DNA from: Discostella pseudostelligera
Taxonomy: Eukaryota > Bacillariophyta > Thalassiosirophyceae > Thalassiosirales > Thalassiosiraceae
Assembly: GCA_036940085.1 (NCBI GenBank)
Contig: JALLBK010000778.1
Coordinates: forward strand, 1 to 17,219
Direction of reading: 5' to 3'
Length of the DNA: 17,219 bases
A program made the position numbers and the translations under genes. Positions 1 to 9,033 of the stretch are shown here, piece after piece; position 1 is the stretch's first letter, and every line of letters starts with the position of its first letter. Under the pieces are notes generated by a model. That model made no database searches. It was not told where the DNA came from and was given only the letters and a program-made list of their open reading frames with translations.

Positions 1-1619
1 GAGTACCTTTGCAGATACTGCACGTTGAGGCTGCGGTGGGACAGCAAAGTGCCTGGGCATGTTGGCGGCTGGGACAATCCACCGATGATGATTCTAGAAC
101 GATGTCTTCACAAGTAACTCCATCAAGATTCTCAAATGGTACAAGCATATCTGGACGGAAGATACCATCACACACTGCGCAGGGTACCTCGCTACAGCAG
201 TAAACGATGAAAGAAGCATCGAGTAAGTTGTAAGCAGAATAGAAAAATAAGTTTGTAACCACGTGAAAATGCCTACCTTGAATCCGAGTCAGTGGGGAAT
301 GCAGGTAGGAAAGAGATAGATGGCCCGGTCATTGGAGCTGAGAAAGTAGGCTGTGGCGTTGGATGGCAGCAATATAGCTCGTGTCGTTCGCCAAAATTGT
401 TACAATAATCAGAATCAATTTCGAAATTCGCCGTCCAAGCAATAAGTCCTCCACAGTTTCTATCATCGTCAAAGAAGGTGAAAGGGGCAAACTCATCACC
501 GAGTGTGGCGCCATCTGGGCAGATAATACATTTGTCCTCACCAGTTGGGGGGCAGCACTCAATTTCCCATTGAGATGCATGTGCACACTCATAAGAGCCA
601 GCTTCGTACTGCGCGGCAACATCGATCGCATCCCTGCACGACCACGGGTCATAGTCATATGGGACAATATCTTCATCGATAGTGGTGCCATATGGGCAAA
701 TCCGACAGGGGTTTCTAGGCTGGGTTATGCCGTCACTTCCGTCGCTACAATCGAACCCAGCCTCGGGTGCATATCTGCTACCTTTGCATACTTCGCTTTG
801 AATCCAACCATAAAACTGGGAAACTCTGGCATTTACGCTTGGGAGATCCGTTGCACACCCCACACCCCACGAGACGATGCCGACTTGTACATCCGACCTT
901 GCGTCGTCGCCTGAGACGACTAATGGTCCACCCGCATCGCCATAGCAGGTATCTGTTGGAGATGCCGTGGTGCATAGCATTGTGTCCGTGACAACATGCT
1001 TGTAGGCTTGGTAATACCCAAAGTCACCATATCCCTCACTGGCATCGCACTCCTCGTTGGAGATGACAGTTACATCAGCATTCATCAATACATCGCTCAC
1101 GAAGTTGAACTCATCTCCAGGCTGAGCATCGGTGTCACCCCATCCCACCACTCCCAAATCTTGACCCACGTAGGGAACAGACGGATCGGAGTTCAGTCTC
1201 ACTGTGACGACATCGTCATCAGTGTAGGCTTCGTCCAGGAACACGAGCATGACATCGTTATCAATTCCTGGGTCGATATAATAGAGAAGGGGATGTATGA
1301 CTTTATTGAAGGAATGAAATACTTGACCATTGCCATCATTGATATCATGTCTCCCCACTATTGCCGCAGATACTGGGGGGTCATTGCAGTGTGCCGCGGT
1401 AAGGATGACATCCCGTGCAATGAGCGATCCACCGCAATTGAAAAATGTATTTCCATCATCGTCTGTACTTTCCAAATATACTGCATAGGAATAGCGGCCA
1501 ATGTCGGCTTCCGATCCGCCGATGATGCGCGGTTCAAAGTAATCTCTCTCGTCCTCAATCTCAAATAACGATCGGGCGGCTGTAAATGCAACCAAACAAA
1601 GGCACAGAAATGATATCAT
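1..1619 (-). CDS. Secreted S1 (trypsin-family) protein with Ser-to-Ala active site and C-terminal cysteine-rich repeats, 3'-partial
   Basis: Exons are 277-1619 and 1-191, joined across an 85-nt intron; the gene continues past the left edge. The start at 1619 is preferred over an upstream Met at 1703 because it places a signal peptide (residues 1-15) at the very N-terminus. An activation site R31/IIGG, TAAHC with His77, the Asp122 region (DNDVMLV), a trypsin-type pocket Asp223 and oxyanion Gly227 are all present. The catalytic Ser position reads GDAGGPL (Ala229), so the protein should not cleave peptides; this is a serine-protease homologue. The S1 domain ends near residue 278. Two cysteine repeats follow (305-358 and 364-420), of pattern CxxCxxG...P...C...C...CC. 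After the intron a third repeat (CAVCDG ... CCP) and the start of a fourth (CSIC) appear. Probably a secreted or cell-surface binding or regulatory protein (inference). The S1 assignment is strong. Confidence 0.9.
192..276 (-). other. Intron of the protease-homologue gene
   Basis: On the minus strand the donor is AAG|GTAGGC, with the exon ending at 277, and the acceptor is CTGTAG|CGAG, with the exon resuming at 191. Reading through instead would hit a TAG stop immediately after the donor. Splicing joins codon AG+C (Ser) and opens a frame to the window edge that encodes another copy of the same cysteine repeat. That recovery of the repeat is strong independent support. A nearby alternative acceptor (CGCAG|TGTG) would give an in-frame TGA. 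Confidence 0.85.
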
Positions 1620-1740
1620 TTGGACAGGGTGGTGGCATGGAGGATGGGGAATGAGCGCGATTGTTCTTGATTCTTTTCGTTCTCTTTCAATTTCACAGTG
1701 CATGTTATTATTTATGAGCCAGCGATTGTTATCTTTTCAT

Positions 1741-1897
1741 TTTCGGTTGTTCATTTTTCAGTGTTCGGTTGTTCAGTGTTCGGTTCTCGACTTACCACGA
1801 CATCCATCACCGCCACCTGAGCACCACCACATGTTATTTTTGTTGCTATGGTGGAGGGATTCAATTCATTCTATCCTCTCTCATTCAGCGTTCGGTT
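1741..1897. repeat. Short direct repeats of GTTCGGTT
   Basis: GTTCGGTT occurs at 1763-1770, 1778-1785 and 1890-1897, and a one-base variant TTTCGGTT at 1741-1748. The first three are closely spaced within expanded text of the form TTCAGTGTTCGGTT. They sit 120-280 bp upstream of the protease-homologue start codon, so they could be transcription-factor sites. Function is not known. Confidence 0.6.
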
Positions 1898-2320
1898 ATC
1901 ATCTCCATGCTAGCGACCAGAAGTGTGCATTCGGTGATTGTGTCAGAGTGCGTGACGAACTCAGACTCGAAGTTGACAAGTGACGGAGCTGTTTGCTAGC
2001 TAGGCGTACTTCCAGTTTGATTTCCACCACCATCAGAAGTAGCATAACAACCATATCCAATGATAGCGGGGATGTTTTGCGAGTGTTGTAGTCGAAGGCA
2101 GTGGTATTGCCGGATCTAAGTGCGCCGATGATGACGACAAAGATGCTGATGATAATGATGACGGCGATGCCGGATTCTCGTTCTTCCGTCGAGACGCTAT
2201 GGTACTTGTTGTGCTTGTGGCTGCTCTTCTTGTTTGGATGTGTGGCTGGCGATGGCGGACGGACCCGCCCGGTGTCCAAAATCTCAAATCTCTTCCCTCC
2301 AAATTTCGCCACAATTCTTC

Positions 2321-2329
2321 TCCCGCCAT
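2321..2329 (-). promoter_or_regulatory. TCCCGCCAT box (ATGGCGGGA on the minus strand)
   Basis: This 9-mer is identical to boxes at 8925, 8973 and 13028 that lie just upstream of gene starts. Here it is in the orientation that would serve a minus-strand transcript, within AAAAAATGGCGGGAGAA. It resembles E2F (TCCCGCC) and YY1 (AAnATGGCGG) sites. It lies about 700 bp upstream of the protease-homologue start, so either that gene has a long 5' leader or another minus-strand transcript begins here. Confidence 0.4.
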
Positions 2330-2642
2330 TTTTTCGATCGCCAAAACCGCGCAAGTCGTCCTACGTCCGTCGGTCAGTCACAGCAAAAAAGCTCTCGCCC
2401 CCGCCCACCGCCGCCGGAGACTCTGTCGTACTATTCGAGGTCCGAGGGTGATATTGGAAGAGACGACCGACCACATCAGCGACGTTCCCAATGGATATCA
2501 ACCAACAGTTGTTCGCTTTGATATTATTGCAGCACAGAAATTATGGTCGGAACTCCGGCTTCGCCGAAACAAGATGGATTGAGATGAGTAAAATATTAAC
2601 GCGCGTTTGAACCTCCCATCGATGTCCGCTGAATGTGAGATA

Positions 2643-5600
2643 TCATCCTTCAACTATAAAATCTTCAAGATCGACAAATGCATCGTCGGCATTGTACTTT
2701 TCACCCGGAGCTGCGCCAAATTCATCATCATCCATCGTGAGCCAATTGTCAATTGTATCGTTCCGACTTCGGAGCGACACTCTTCGAGATTTTCGCACCT
2801 TCCCGTATGGATGTTGATTCTGTCGTTTGCCACTTAAAATAAAATCATCCTCGTCGATATCTGCATCGGAGTCCTCTTCTTCAGATTGTATATTGCCATA
2901 GTCATCCAATTGCAATGTGTTCTTACTGTCGTCGACGATTTTGATGCACTCTTGAAGCAATTTTAAAAAGTTTGCAGGCTCATCGGCTTCTTGACCTTTT
3001 CCCATCAATGCTGTCATCACTTGATCGAGAGCCTGCCTCTTACTACTCGAACATTTATCATTCCTCGTACTCAAGAGAATTTCCAGCTTTCGTAACTCAG
3101 CATCCAACCCCTCTAGCCTCAGGAGGACTTTCGGAAGGCGACTAAGAATCGGATAGCCGTCGCTGCGACCCAATGAGGAAATACTAAAGCTGCTCTTCTC
3201 ATTCGCTTGCCATTGCAAAAAGCCCGTGAGCACGTAGTACTTTGTTTCTTGAGCCTTGACCGAACGAAGCCATCCAAGCACGCATATCAATGACTCATGC
3301 AGCCTGCACTCTTTCAGGGATTCCCGACCGTCTATTGTCAGGTAGGTGGATACTCTGAAGTATTTAATTATTTGCCTCAATGCATGAACCATTGTGATTG
3401 AGATTTTCTCTGCGCAATTGCACATGTTAGACTTTCCGTGAAAAGAGAGTAATTCCACAACAAGTTTTGGTGATTTTGCAGAATCTACATCGGTATCTGC
3501 TGTCGTTACTTCGGCAAATTCGAATTGTTCCTCAAACAGCCGGCACATGGATGTTAGCATACGTGAAAAGAATGCAACTCTTCGCCTTGCAAGGGAAGTT
3601 GATTTTTCCATGTGCCTTAATTTGGTGCCGCCGGCAATGATTTGATAGGAGGCATTCCATATGTTCGTCATGGAAACGAATGCACAGTTGTAGAACCACG
3701 CCAACATTGCAGTTGTTGCAATTTTAGGAATACGAGCACGTTTTGTTTCAGGCGAGTCACTTCTTTCATTGGAATTTCCTCCGTCCTCATTGCTCACAGT
3801 CATGATATCCATTTCGTCAGAGCGGATTGTGTTTTCAGGAGTAACGTCCCCCACAGGTAACACCGGTTTATTCAACAACTGAGCGCAGCACTTATCTAGT
3901 AGCTCGCATACAAACTCGCTCGGTGGCTCATTCAAAATGAACTCCTCAACGATTCTCTCTACTCTTAGAAGCATGTTTGGAATTTTGTCGATGCAAAGTC
4001 TCAGTGTAGCTTTGATAACAGCCGCTTGCCTCAATGCATTGTCACAAAATATCTCCCAGATAATTGCAGAGGCTTGGTGAACAGACTCAAATGACCTCTT
4101 CATTTCACACTGTGTACTTGCTGGCATTGATTCAAAAAGTGCCGCGATGACATCAATACATTTATCAATTGCATCGAGGAAGACTAAGAGCAGTTTCTTT
4201 TGGATGCCTCCACTGTACCCTTGGAAAGATGCATCCAAGTCTTGGCATAATTGGAGCAATAGCTGGAACACAACGTCGATATTGGCTTTCCTCTCATCGA
4301 TGGAGGAGACATCTGGGTCACTGGCGCTGAGAGATAGGACTCGGGTCAGTGATGTTATTATTGTCTCGCGTATCGCGCGGACATGGTAGTCCAAATCTTC
4401 AGATGATGTAATGGAAAGAAGCGAAAACGAAGCCTCGGCGGGGTCAGCCCATTTTCCCATTTCAACATAGGATTCCTTGACAAAAGAAATCAACAGCCGA
4501 GACGATTCTTCGTCACACAGCGAACAATAAAGCGACGAGAACGACGACAGGATTTGATGATGACTCGTTTGACCTTGTATGCTTATGGGGTCAATTTTGG
4601 AAACGTCGAGAACATTCAATACTAGCGTTTCCAACTCTGATAATGCGCCACATCTGTTCTCACTTGTGCTAAGAAGTGGACGCACAATTTGCGCAGACAA
4701 ATCAAGAAGTCCGCAAACAGAAGTCATTTGCAGGTTATTCAACAAAAGTCCTTTTGTACTGCTGACTCGTCGTTTGCATCCCAATACTGTATTCATCCCG
4801 TGAAGCTCGGAAAGATCATGATCGATGTCGACGCCAGACGGATTACATTGCGCCCGATTCTGAAGAAGTATTTCAGCCAAAATATCGCATAGAGACATAA
4901 GGAAGCACTTGAACTCAACAGAGTCAAACTGAGCCTCATCCATTTGCCCATTGGACTGTCGGTGCCTGTTGTTGTCACCATCAATGGAGGACAGTGGATC
5001 ATTGATCCATGCCGGCAGGGGTGAGACGCGATGATGAACCTTGTCTTCACGAAGAAAATGAAATCTCTCCGCAGATATAATGTATTCATTCAATCGCTGT
5101 ATCAAATCATTGTCAGCCCTTCCAGGAGGAGAGGGACGAATCCCCCGCACCATCTGCGCAGCAGCTTGGAACAAAATTACAAGGGTGACAGAATCGACGT
5201 CGCAGCCTCTCGACACATCACTTGCGTTGAATCCTTTCAGGAACGCAAAAAGACCTTCGCGTAGATGTTGATCTATTTCGTTTTGGTTTGTTGCATTTCC
5301 CGAGACGGGCTCTGACACGTGACGCGCACTGCGTAAAGCTCGTAGAATAGGTCGATAAAGTAGAACGCTAGAATTGGGAACCGCATGAAATATTGCACTT
5401 TCATCGTACAGGCAAACTGCTAGCTGCAACAAACCCGATATGTATTGCCCTGCTTTCGGCATTGACGACGAGTTAGGGAAGATGATTTCGGTAACAAAAG
5501 TTGCCGAGTGTGCCTCCACCTCTGACTCTTGCACCAAAATAAACTTCAACAGCCCCATGTAGCATACTTGCAATAAGCGCTGCGAAATCCACCCTGATAG

Positions 5601-8600
5601 TTTTTGCAGGCGAGAACATTTGGTTAGTTCACCGATCGTCCATAACACGCAATCGATAGGCACGCGCGATGTTTCGTATGACTTCGATGAGGGCGACATC
5701 TGCTGAAGTATGATCAGATCTGAGAGCATCCCCAAAGCTGCTCTACCGCAATCGTCTGTCCTTGAGTCGTTCGAAGGATGGCATCTTTCAGTCAAAGCGC
5801 ACAGACAGTCAAGTGCAAAGTATAAGGCATCATTACTGGATGACGGATTGCATGGGAGAGACTCGAAGAATTGTATATTGTTCGATGTGTGGCGAAGATA
5901 GGCAGACGCTGTTGACAATCCTCTCATATTTTTCTGCGCCATTGCTAGGACAACTTCTCGACCGGATGAGACTGGTAAAAGAGCACGGGCAAGCATGCGA
6001 AGAGCCCAATAAGATAGACGAGGTGCTTCGTTGTTGCCTTCGTGAAGATACTGATCACGAGATAGTGCCGCTTTTGAAAGGAGATTGCAAAATGGATCCA
6101 GTATGGTTGTCGCATGATCCAACTGTTTACCTCCCCTTGTGTGTAAAGCATCACTACAAGAGTACTTTAGATCAGTGGAGACCAATGACCAAGCCAAAAT
6201 CGATATTAAGAGGAAAACAGATCGGCCACCCTTCCTTCCAACACCATTAGACGTGTACAATGTCATGTTTGCCAGGCGATCGTAGATGGAGCGAACAATT
6301 GCATCTTGCGAAGCAGGTACCTCGAAGAATACGACAACTATTATGACAACAGCCAATGCAGTTCCATCTTGAATGCTTGACGTTGCAGTTCCGTGGGTTG
6401 GCGAGTGAAGACTTTCATCGAGTAACATGTTAGCGGCATCAATCCATGTTTTTGCAGTGTCAACGAGGAAAGACTCCTGTGATGATTGGTTTCTCTCAGT
6501 TGTATGAACTCCACGGTTAAGACTTGACCGTACCAAATTGGAAATTGAAGAAAGTGTGTGCAGCCCAAGGTCGTATTGATATGAATTGTTTGAATTGTCG
6601 GGTCTCATATACCGATGAATAAAGAGGTCGTGGCCACCATAATATGTATGATTCAGCACATCGTATGCGTGTTTTTCTGCATCTTCTCCGTAATTGTCAC
6701 CCCGACAGTCGAGGCATGCGTATACTTTGACAGTCGAAAGTCGTAAAAGAACCTTCATTGCACATCCAACGTCATCGCCTCCTCCTCCAGAATCAAGCTT
6801 GATTTTCGTCTCTTGTGTTCTTTTCAGCAGCAGATTTGATGCCATGCGGAAAANCTCCTCCAGAATCAAGCTTGATTTTCGTCTCTTGTGTTCTTTTCAG
6901 CAGCAGATTTGATGCCATGCGGAAAACGACACGAGGGCCAAAGCTTGTCGAGATAGCCGATTGAGATATATTGGATGATCTAGCCCGCATAATGACCAAG
7001 ACAACACCGGCGATAGCCCATGCAGGGACGGCAAATGTGCAAAAGTTTGAGAATATGTACCCATCTGAAGCATCTCGCGTGCATCGCATGCAACAATCTT
7101 GACTGCACGCTTCCAAAATTGACGTAATAGTTGAAACTGAAGCACCGGTATACGAAGGGAGAAGTACATGCGACTCTATCGTGGAGAGCAAAGACGAACG
7201 ATCAGCATCACGACCATTCTTTCTTCTGTCGACTGGCCCCAAAGGCGCTCGGGTGGTAGCCACTGCAGCAGCATGATATAGCCGAAGGAACAATGATTCC
7301 CAACTTAGTCCAAGAGTCGAATGTGAGGAGGAAATGCTAATGTCAATCATCCGAAAGACACATCGCATGAGCGCAGGATAATCCGAAATAGGAATGATAT
7401 GCACACCTTCATCATGTGATGCCTCCTTAATAATTCGTTGTTGCGATGCACTGGTAGCTTCGTCTGATGATGTTTCCACATCCGAATAACAAATCATATT
7501 TGCATGAATTGCATCATTCAATGCAAATTTCAAGCAATGCCAGTAGGTCGTTCTATCATCTCTTGGCAACACCATGGACATTCGTCCGAATCCAATATCG
7601 TCAATTGCCAATGAAAGCAGAGGTAATAATGCATCGGCGCGTACTGTTCTCACGAAAGTCGTTATGCCATTGCTACTGTCATTGTCAATTACGTAGGATG
7701 CACATATGGACGAGAGAACATCATCACTCGAAAGCGCACGCGACATTTCTCCCTCATCAATATTGGTATTCTCCACCGAGGATGGATCGCCTGCTATGGT
7801 CGATTGTTTGATATCATCTTCCAACGAGTGTGCCGCCGTCACATCATGCAATACATCTATCGACGCTAAAATTGTGGGTATCAACTCGAGCGGTAGCAAA
7901 TATGAATCATGTCGTCGTTTCTTTCCAATAATTTTGTTGTTGGTCTCGCATTCGGAACTTGGCTCGTTGACGTTGTTACCACCCCAACCATAATTGCTAT
8001 CTGTTCTACCATCCCATCGAAGTGGAGCAAGAATTGCATTCCCCAAATCGATCAGTCGATGAATCACAAAGATTGGAGAAGTAATATCGTCGGCGGCGTT
8101 ATTGTGGCTGTTGTATTGGACCGTTCGCAAATTTGTAATGTAGGCACGAAGTTCCGATACCATTGCCAATTCTTCTCCATGACTTAGAGAGGATTGTTTG
8201 CCATGATGTTCAGCTGCTTGGTTGAGAGAAAATTGTAATGATTTAATTGCACTTGTGGCCGCGTCCCTAAATTCAAAGATTGGGTTGGGAGGGATGCAAT
8301 CATCTGATTAGAGAAATACGGACACATAATTGAACTGGAGTGTGTGTGAGAGAGAAAGAGTCAAATTGCTTACCAAGGTATGGTATTGTGCGGAAACTGA
8401 AGAAAGGCACGCAACATCAAATGTGCCTTGACACTCAGTGGAATATTATCATCACATCCAGCGATACAATTATCAATATGCTGCGTAGTGTAGTATCCAA
8501 TCAGCTTATGAAACATTTCTATAAAATCATGAATGGGGTAGTAGTCTTTTAGTAATGAATTTATGGAGGATGTGTCATCCCGTTCGGCTGCTTGACAGAT

Positions 8601-8732
8601 GTTGGACGCGATGTGAAATATGGATTCAGTGCCAGTACGGTGAGAAGGATGACTGTCGCCGCCGCCGTCGACATTAATTTCACGGTCGCCGTCGCCGTTA
8701 TTGTCGTTGGCGCTTTTTCTGGAACCATCCAT
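2643..8732 (-). CDS. Giant uncharacterised helical protein (about 1,969 aa), broken by an assembly duplication
   Basis: Exons are 8374-8732 and 2643-8266. As printed, the second exon changes frame at the N at 6854; removing one 73-nt unit (72-bp duplicate plus N) joins the two frames exactly and gives 5,910 nt, or 1,969 codons plus stop. The protein is rich in Leu/Ile/Ser helices throughout with no signal peptide, no clear membrane segment and no enzyme motif I recognise, which suggests an alpha-solenoid scaffold (inference). A KKRR patch occurs in the N-terminal quarter. The last 100 residues are strongly acidic, interrupted by a basic patch (GKVRKSRRVSLRSR), suggesting a nuclear protein. 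A segment near residue 1100 (GLFAFLKGF) faintly recalls the FANCI ubiquitination-site helix, but the rest does not align by eye, so no function is assigned. Confidence 0.8.
6782..6926. repeat. 72-bp exact tandem duplication around a single N (assembly artefact)
   Basis: Bases 6782-6853 and 6855-6926 are identical over 72 bp, separated by one N at 6854. The offset is 73, which is 1 modulo 3, so the duplication shifts the reading frame of the giant gene. Collapsing it fuses the upstream frame (ending LKRTQETKIKLDSGG) to the downstream frame (GGDDVGCAMK). This is the typical mark of two contigs whose overlapping ends were abutted with a minimum-size gap instead of merged. Confidence 0.93.
8267..8373 (-). 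other. Intron of the giant gene
   Basis: The donor is CCTTG|GTAAGC with the exon ending at 8374; the acceptor is AATTTAG|GGAC with the exon resuming at 8266; length 107 nt. Splicing forms a Trp codon (TG+G) and continues in frame as DAATSAIKSLQ into the long exon. A closer-to-consensus acceptor (TAATCAG ending at 8304) is ruled out because it would create TGA at the junction. Without splicing the first exon stops at the donor TAA. Confidence 0.8.
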
Positions 8733-8743
8733 TATTTTCGGTT

Positions 8744-8759
8744 TGATTATTAATAATCA
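8744..8759. promoter_or_regulatory. Perfect 16-bp palindrome TGATTATTAATAATCA
   Basis: The sequence equals its own reverse complement over all 16 bases. It is centred 19-20 bp upstream of the giant-gene start codon, so it lies in the core promoter or 5' leader. A palindrome of this length without a spacer could bind a homodimeric factor. No known factor is assigned. Confidence 0.55.
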
Positions 8760-8924
8760 TATTTGTTTTTTTCGAGGGCTGGTGCCTGTGGCTGTGTGCG
8801 TGAGAGCGGCGGTAGGCCCGGTGTCGGTGGCGGCCGCCATGGTCAAAGTTCAAGTGGCGAGTGGCGAGGACGTATGGTTTGGTCGGGTGTAGCTTGCGCG
8901 CGCGCGGTGGGCGGTGGGGCGAAA

Positions 8925-8933
8925 ATGGCGGGA
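8925..8933 (+). promoter_or_regulatory. ATGGCGGGA box, copy 1 upstream of the glycosyltransferase gene
   Basis: It lies within GAAAATGGCGGGAAGAAAAG, 101 bp before the preferred ATG at 9034. The same core recurs 48 bp downstream and in two other intergenic regions, in the orientation of the downstream gene. If read as coding from an upstream ATG it would only give the repeated KWRE peptides, which is better explained as a repeated DNA element. Confidence 0.5.
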
Positions 8934-8972
8934 AGAAAAGATGGCGACGTTCGGCGATAAGATGTTGAATAA

Positions 8973-8981
8973 ATGGCGGGA
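8973..8981 (+). promoter_or_regulatory. ATGGCGGGA box, copy 2 upstream of the glycosyltransferase gene
   Basis: This is the second copy, within GAATAAATGGCGGGAAGGGG, 53 bp before the preferred start codon at 9034. It has the same orientation as copy 1. On the opposite strand it reads CTTCCCGCCATTT, close to an E2F site. Confidence 0.5.
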
Positions 8982-9033
8982 AGGGGGATTCGTCTTGCCA
9001 CACAAACCAACGATAATCCCATCCACCATCACC

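Larger units (their letters stand above)
1620..2642. other. About 1 kb intergenic stretch, no convincing gene
   Basis: This lies upstream of the protease-homologue gene and downstream of the giant gene, both on the minus strand. Several open frames of 60-150 codons exist on both strands, but they overlap one another, have biased low-complexity composition (runs of ATC/GAT triplets around 2110-2170) and show no recognisable domain. It contains short GTTCGGTT direct repeats (1741-1897), a TCCCGCCAT box at 2321-2329 and a GC-rich part around 2250-2430 that looks like promoter or UTR DNA. An unrecognised small or non-coding transcript cannot be excluded. Confidence 0.6.
8733..9033. promoter_or_regulatory. 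Bidirectional promoter between the giant gene and the glycosyltransferase gene
   Basis: This 301-bp spacer separates divergent start codons at 8732 (minus) and 9034 (plus). It contains a perfect 16-bp AT palindrome next to the minus-strand start, a GC-rich centre with a CG run (8897-8906), and two ATGGCGGGA boxes near the plus-strand start. Both transcripts must initiate inside it or inside the neighbouring first exons. Confidence 0.65.

Noticed and set aside
1..10. Possible second splice donor at the left edge (AAAG|GTACTC on the minus strand)
   Set aside because: It could be a donor, but the sequence ends there and the frame also stays open, so it cannot be decided from this window.
381..1568. 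Open frames on the plus strand opposite the protease homologue (381-914, 996-1568)
   Set aside because: They are mirror frames of a well-supported gene and contain no recognisable protein motifs.
1899..2582. Open frames on both strands (1899-2354 minus, 2033-2344 minus, 2101-2451 plus, 2199-2582 plus)
   Set aside because: They overlap each other on both strands, their hydrophobic or acidic runs come from a low-complexity GAT/ATC tract, and none shows a recognisable domain or supporting splice structure.
8303..8373. Alternative acceptor TAATCAG for the intron of the giant gene
   Set aside because: It has a better pyrimidine tract but joins TG to A, creating an in-frame TGA; the acceptor ending at 8267 gives a continuous frame.
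2643..8732. Assignment of the giant protein as FANCI
   Set aside because: Only one short segment resembles the FANCI ubiquitination helix; flanking solenoid blocks do not align by eye, so it is kept only as a hypothesis.
8914..9033. N-terminal extension of the glycosyltransferase from an ATG at 8914
   Set aside because: The extra 40 residues translate two repeated promoter-like boxes (giving two KWRE peptides), while the ATG at 9034 has a much better context and directly precedes a normal type II anchor.
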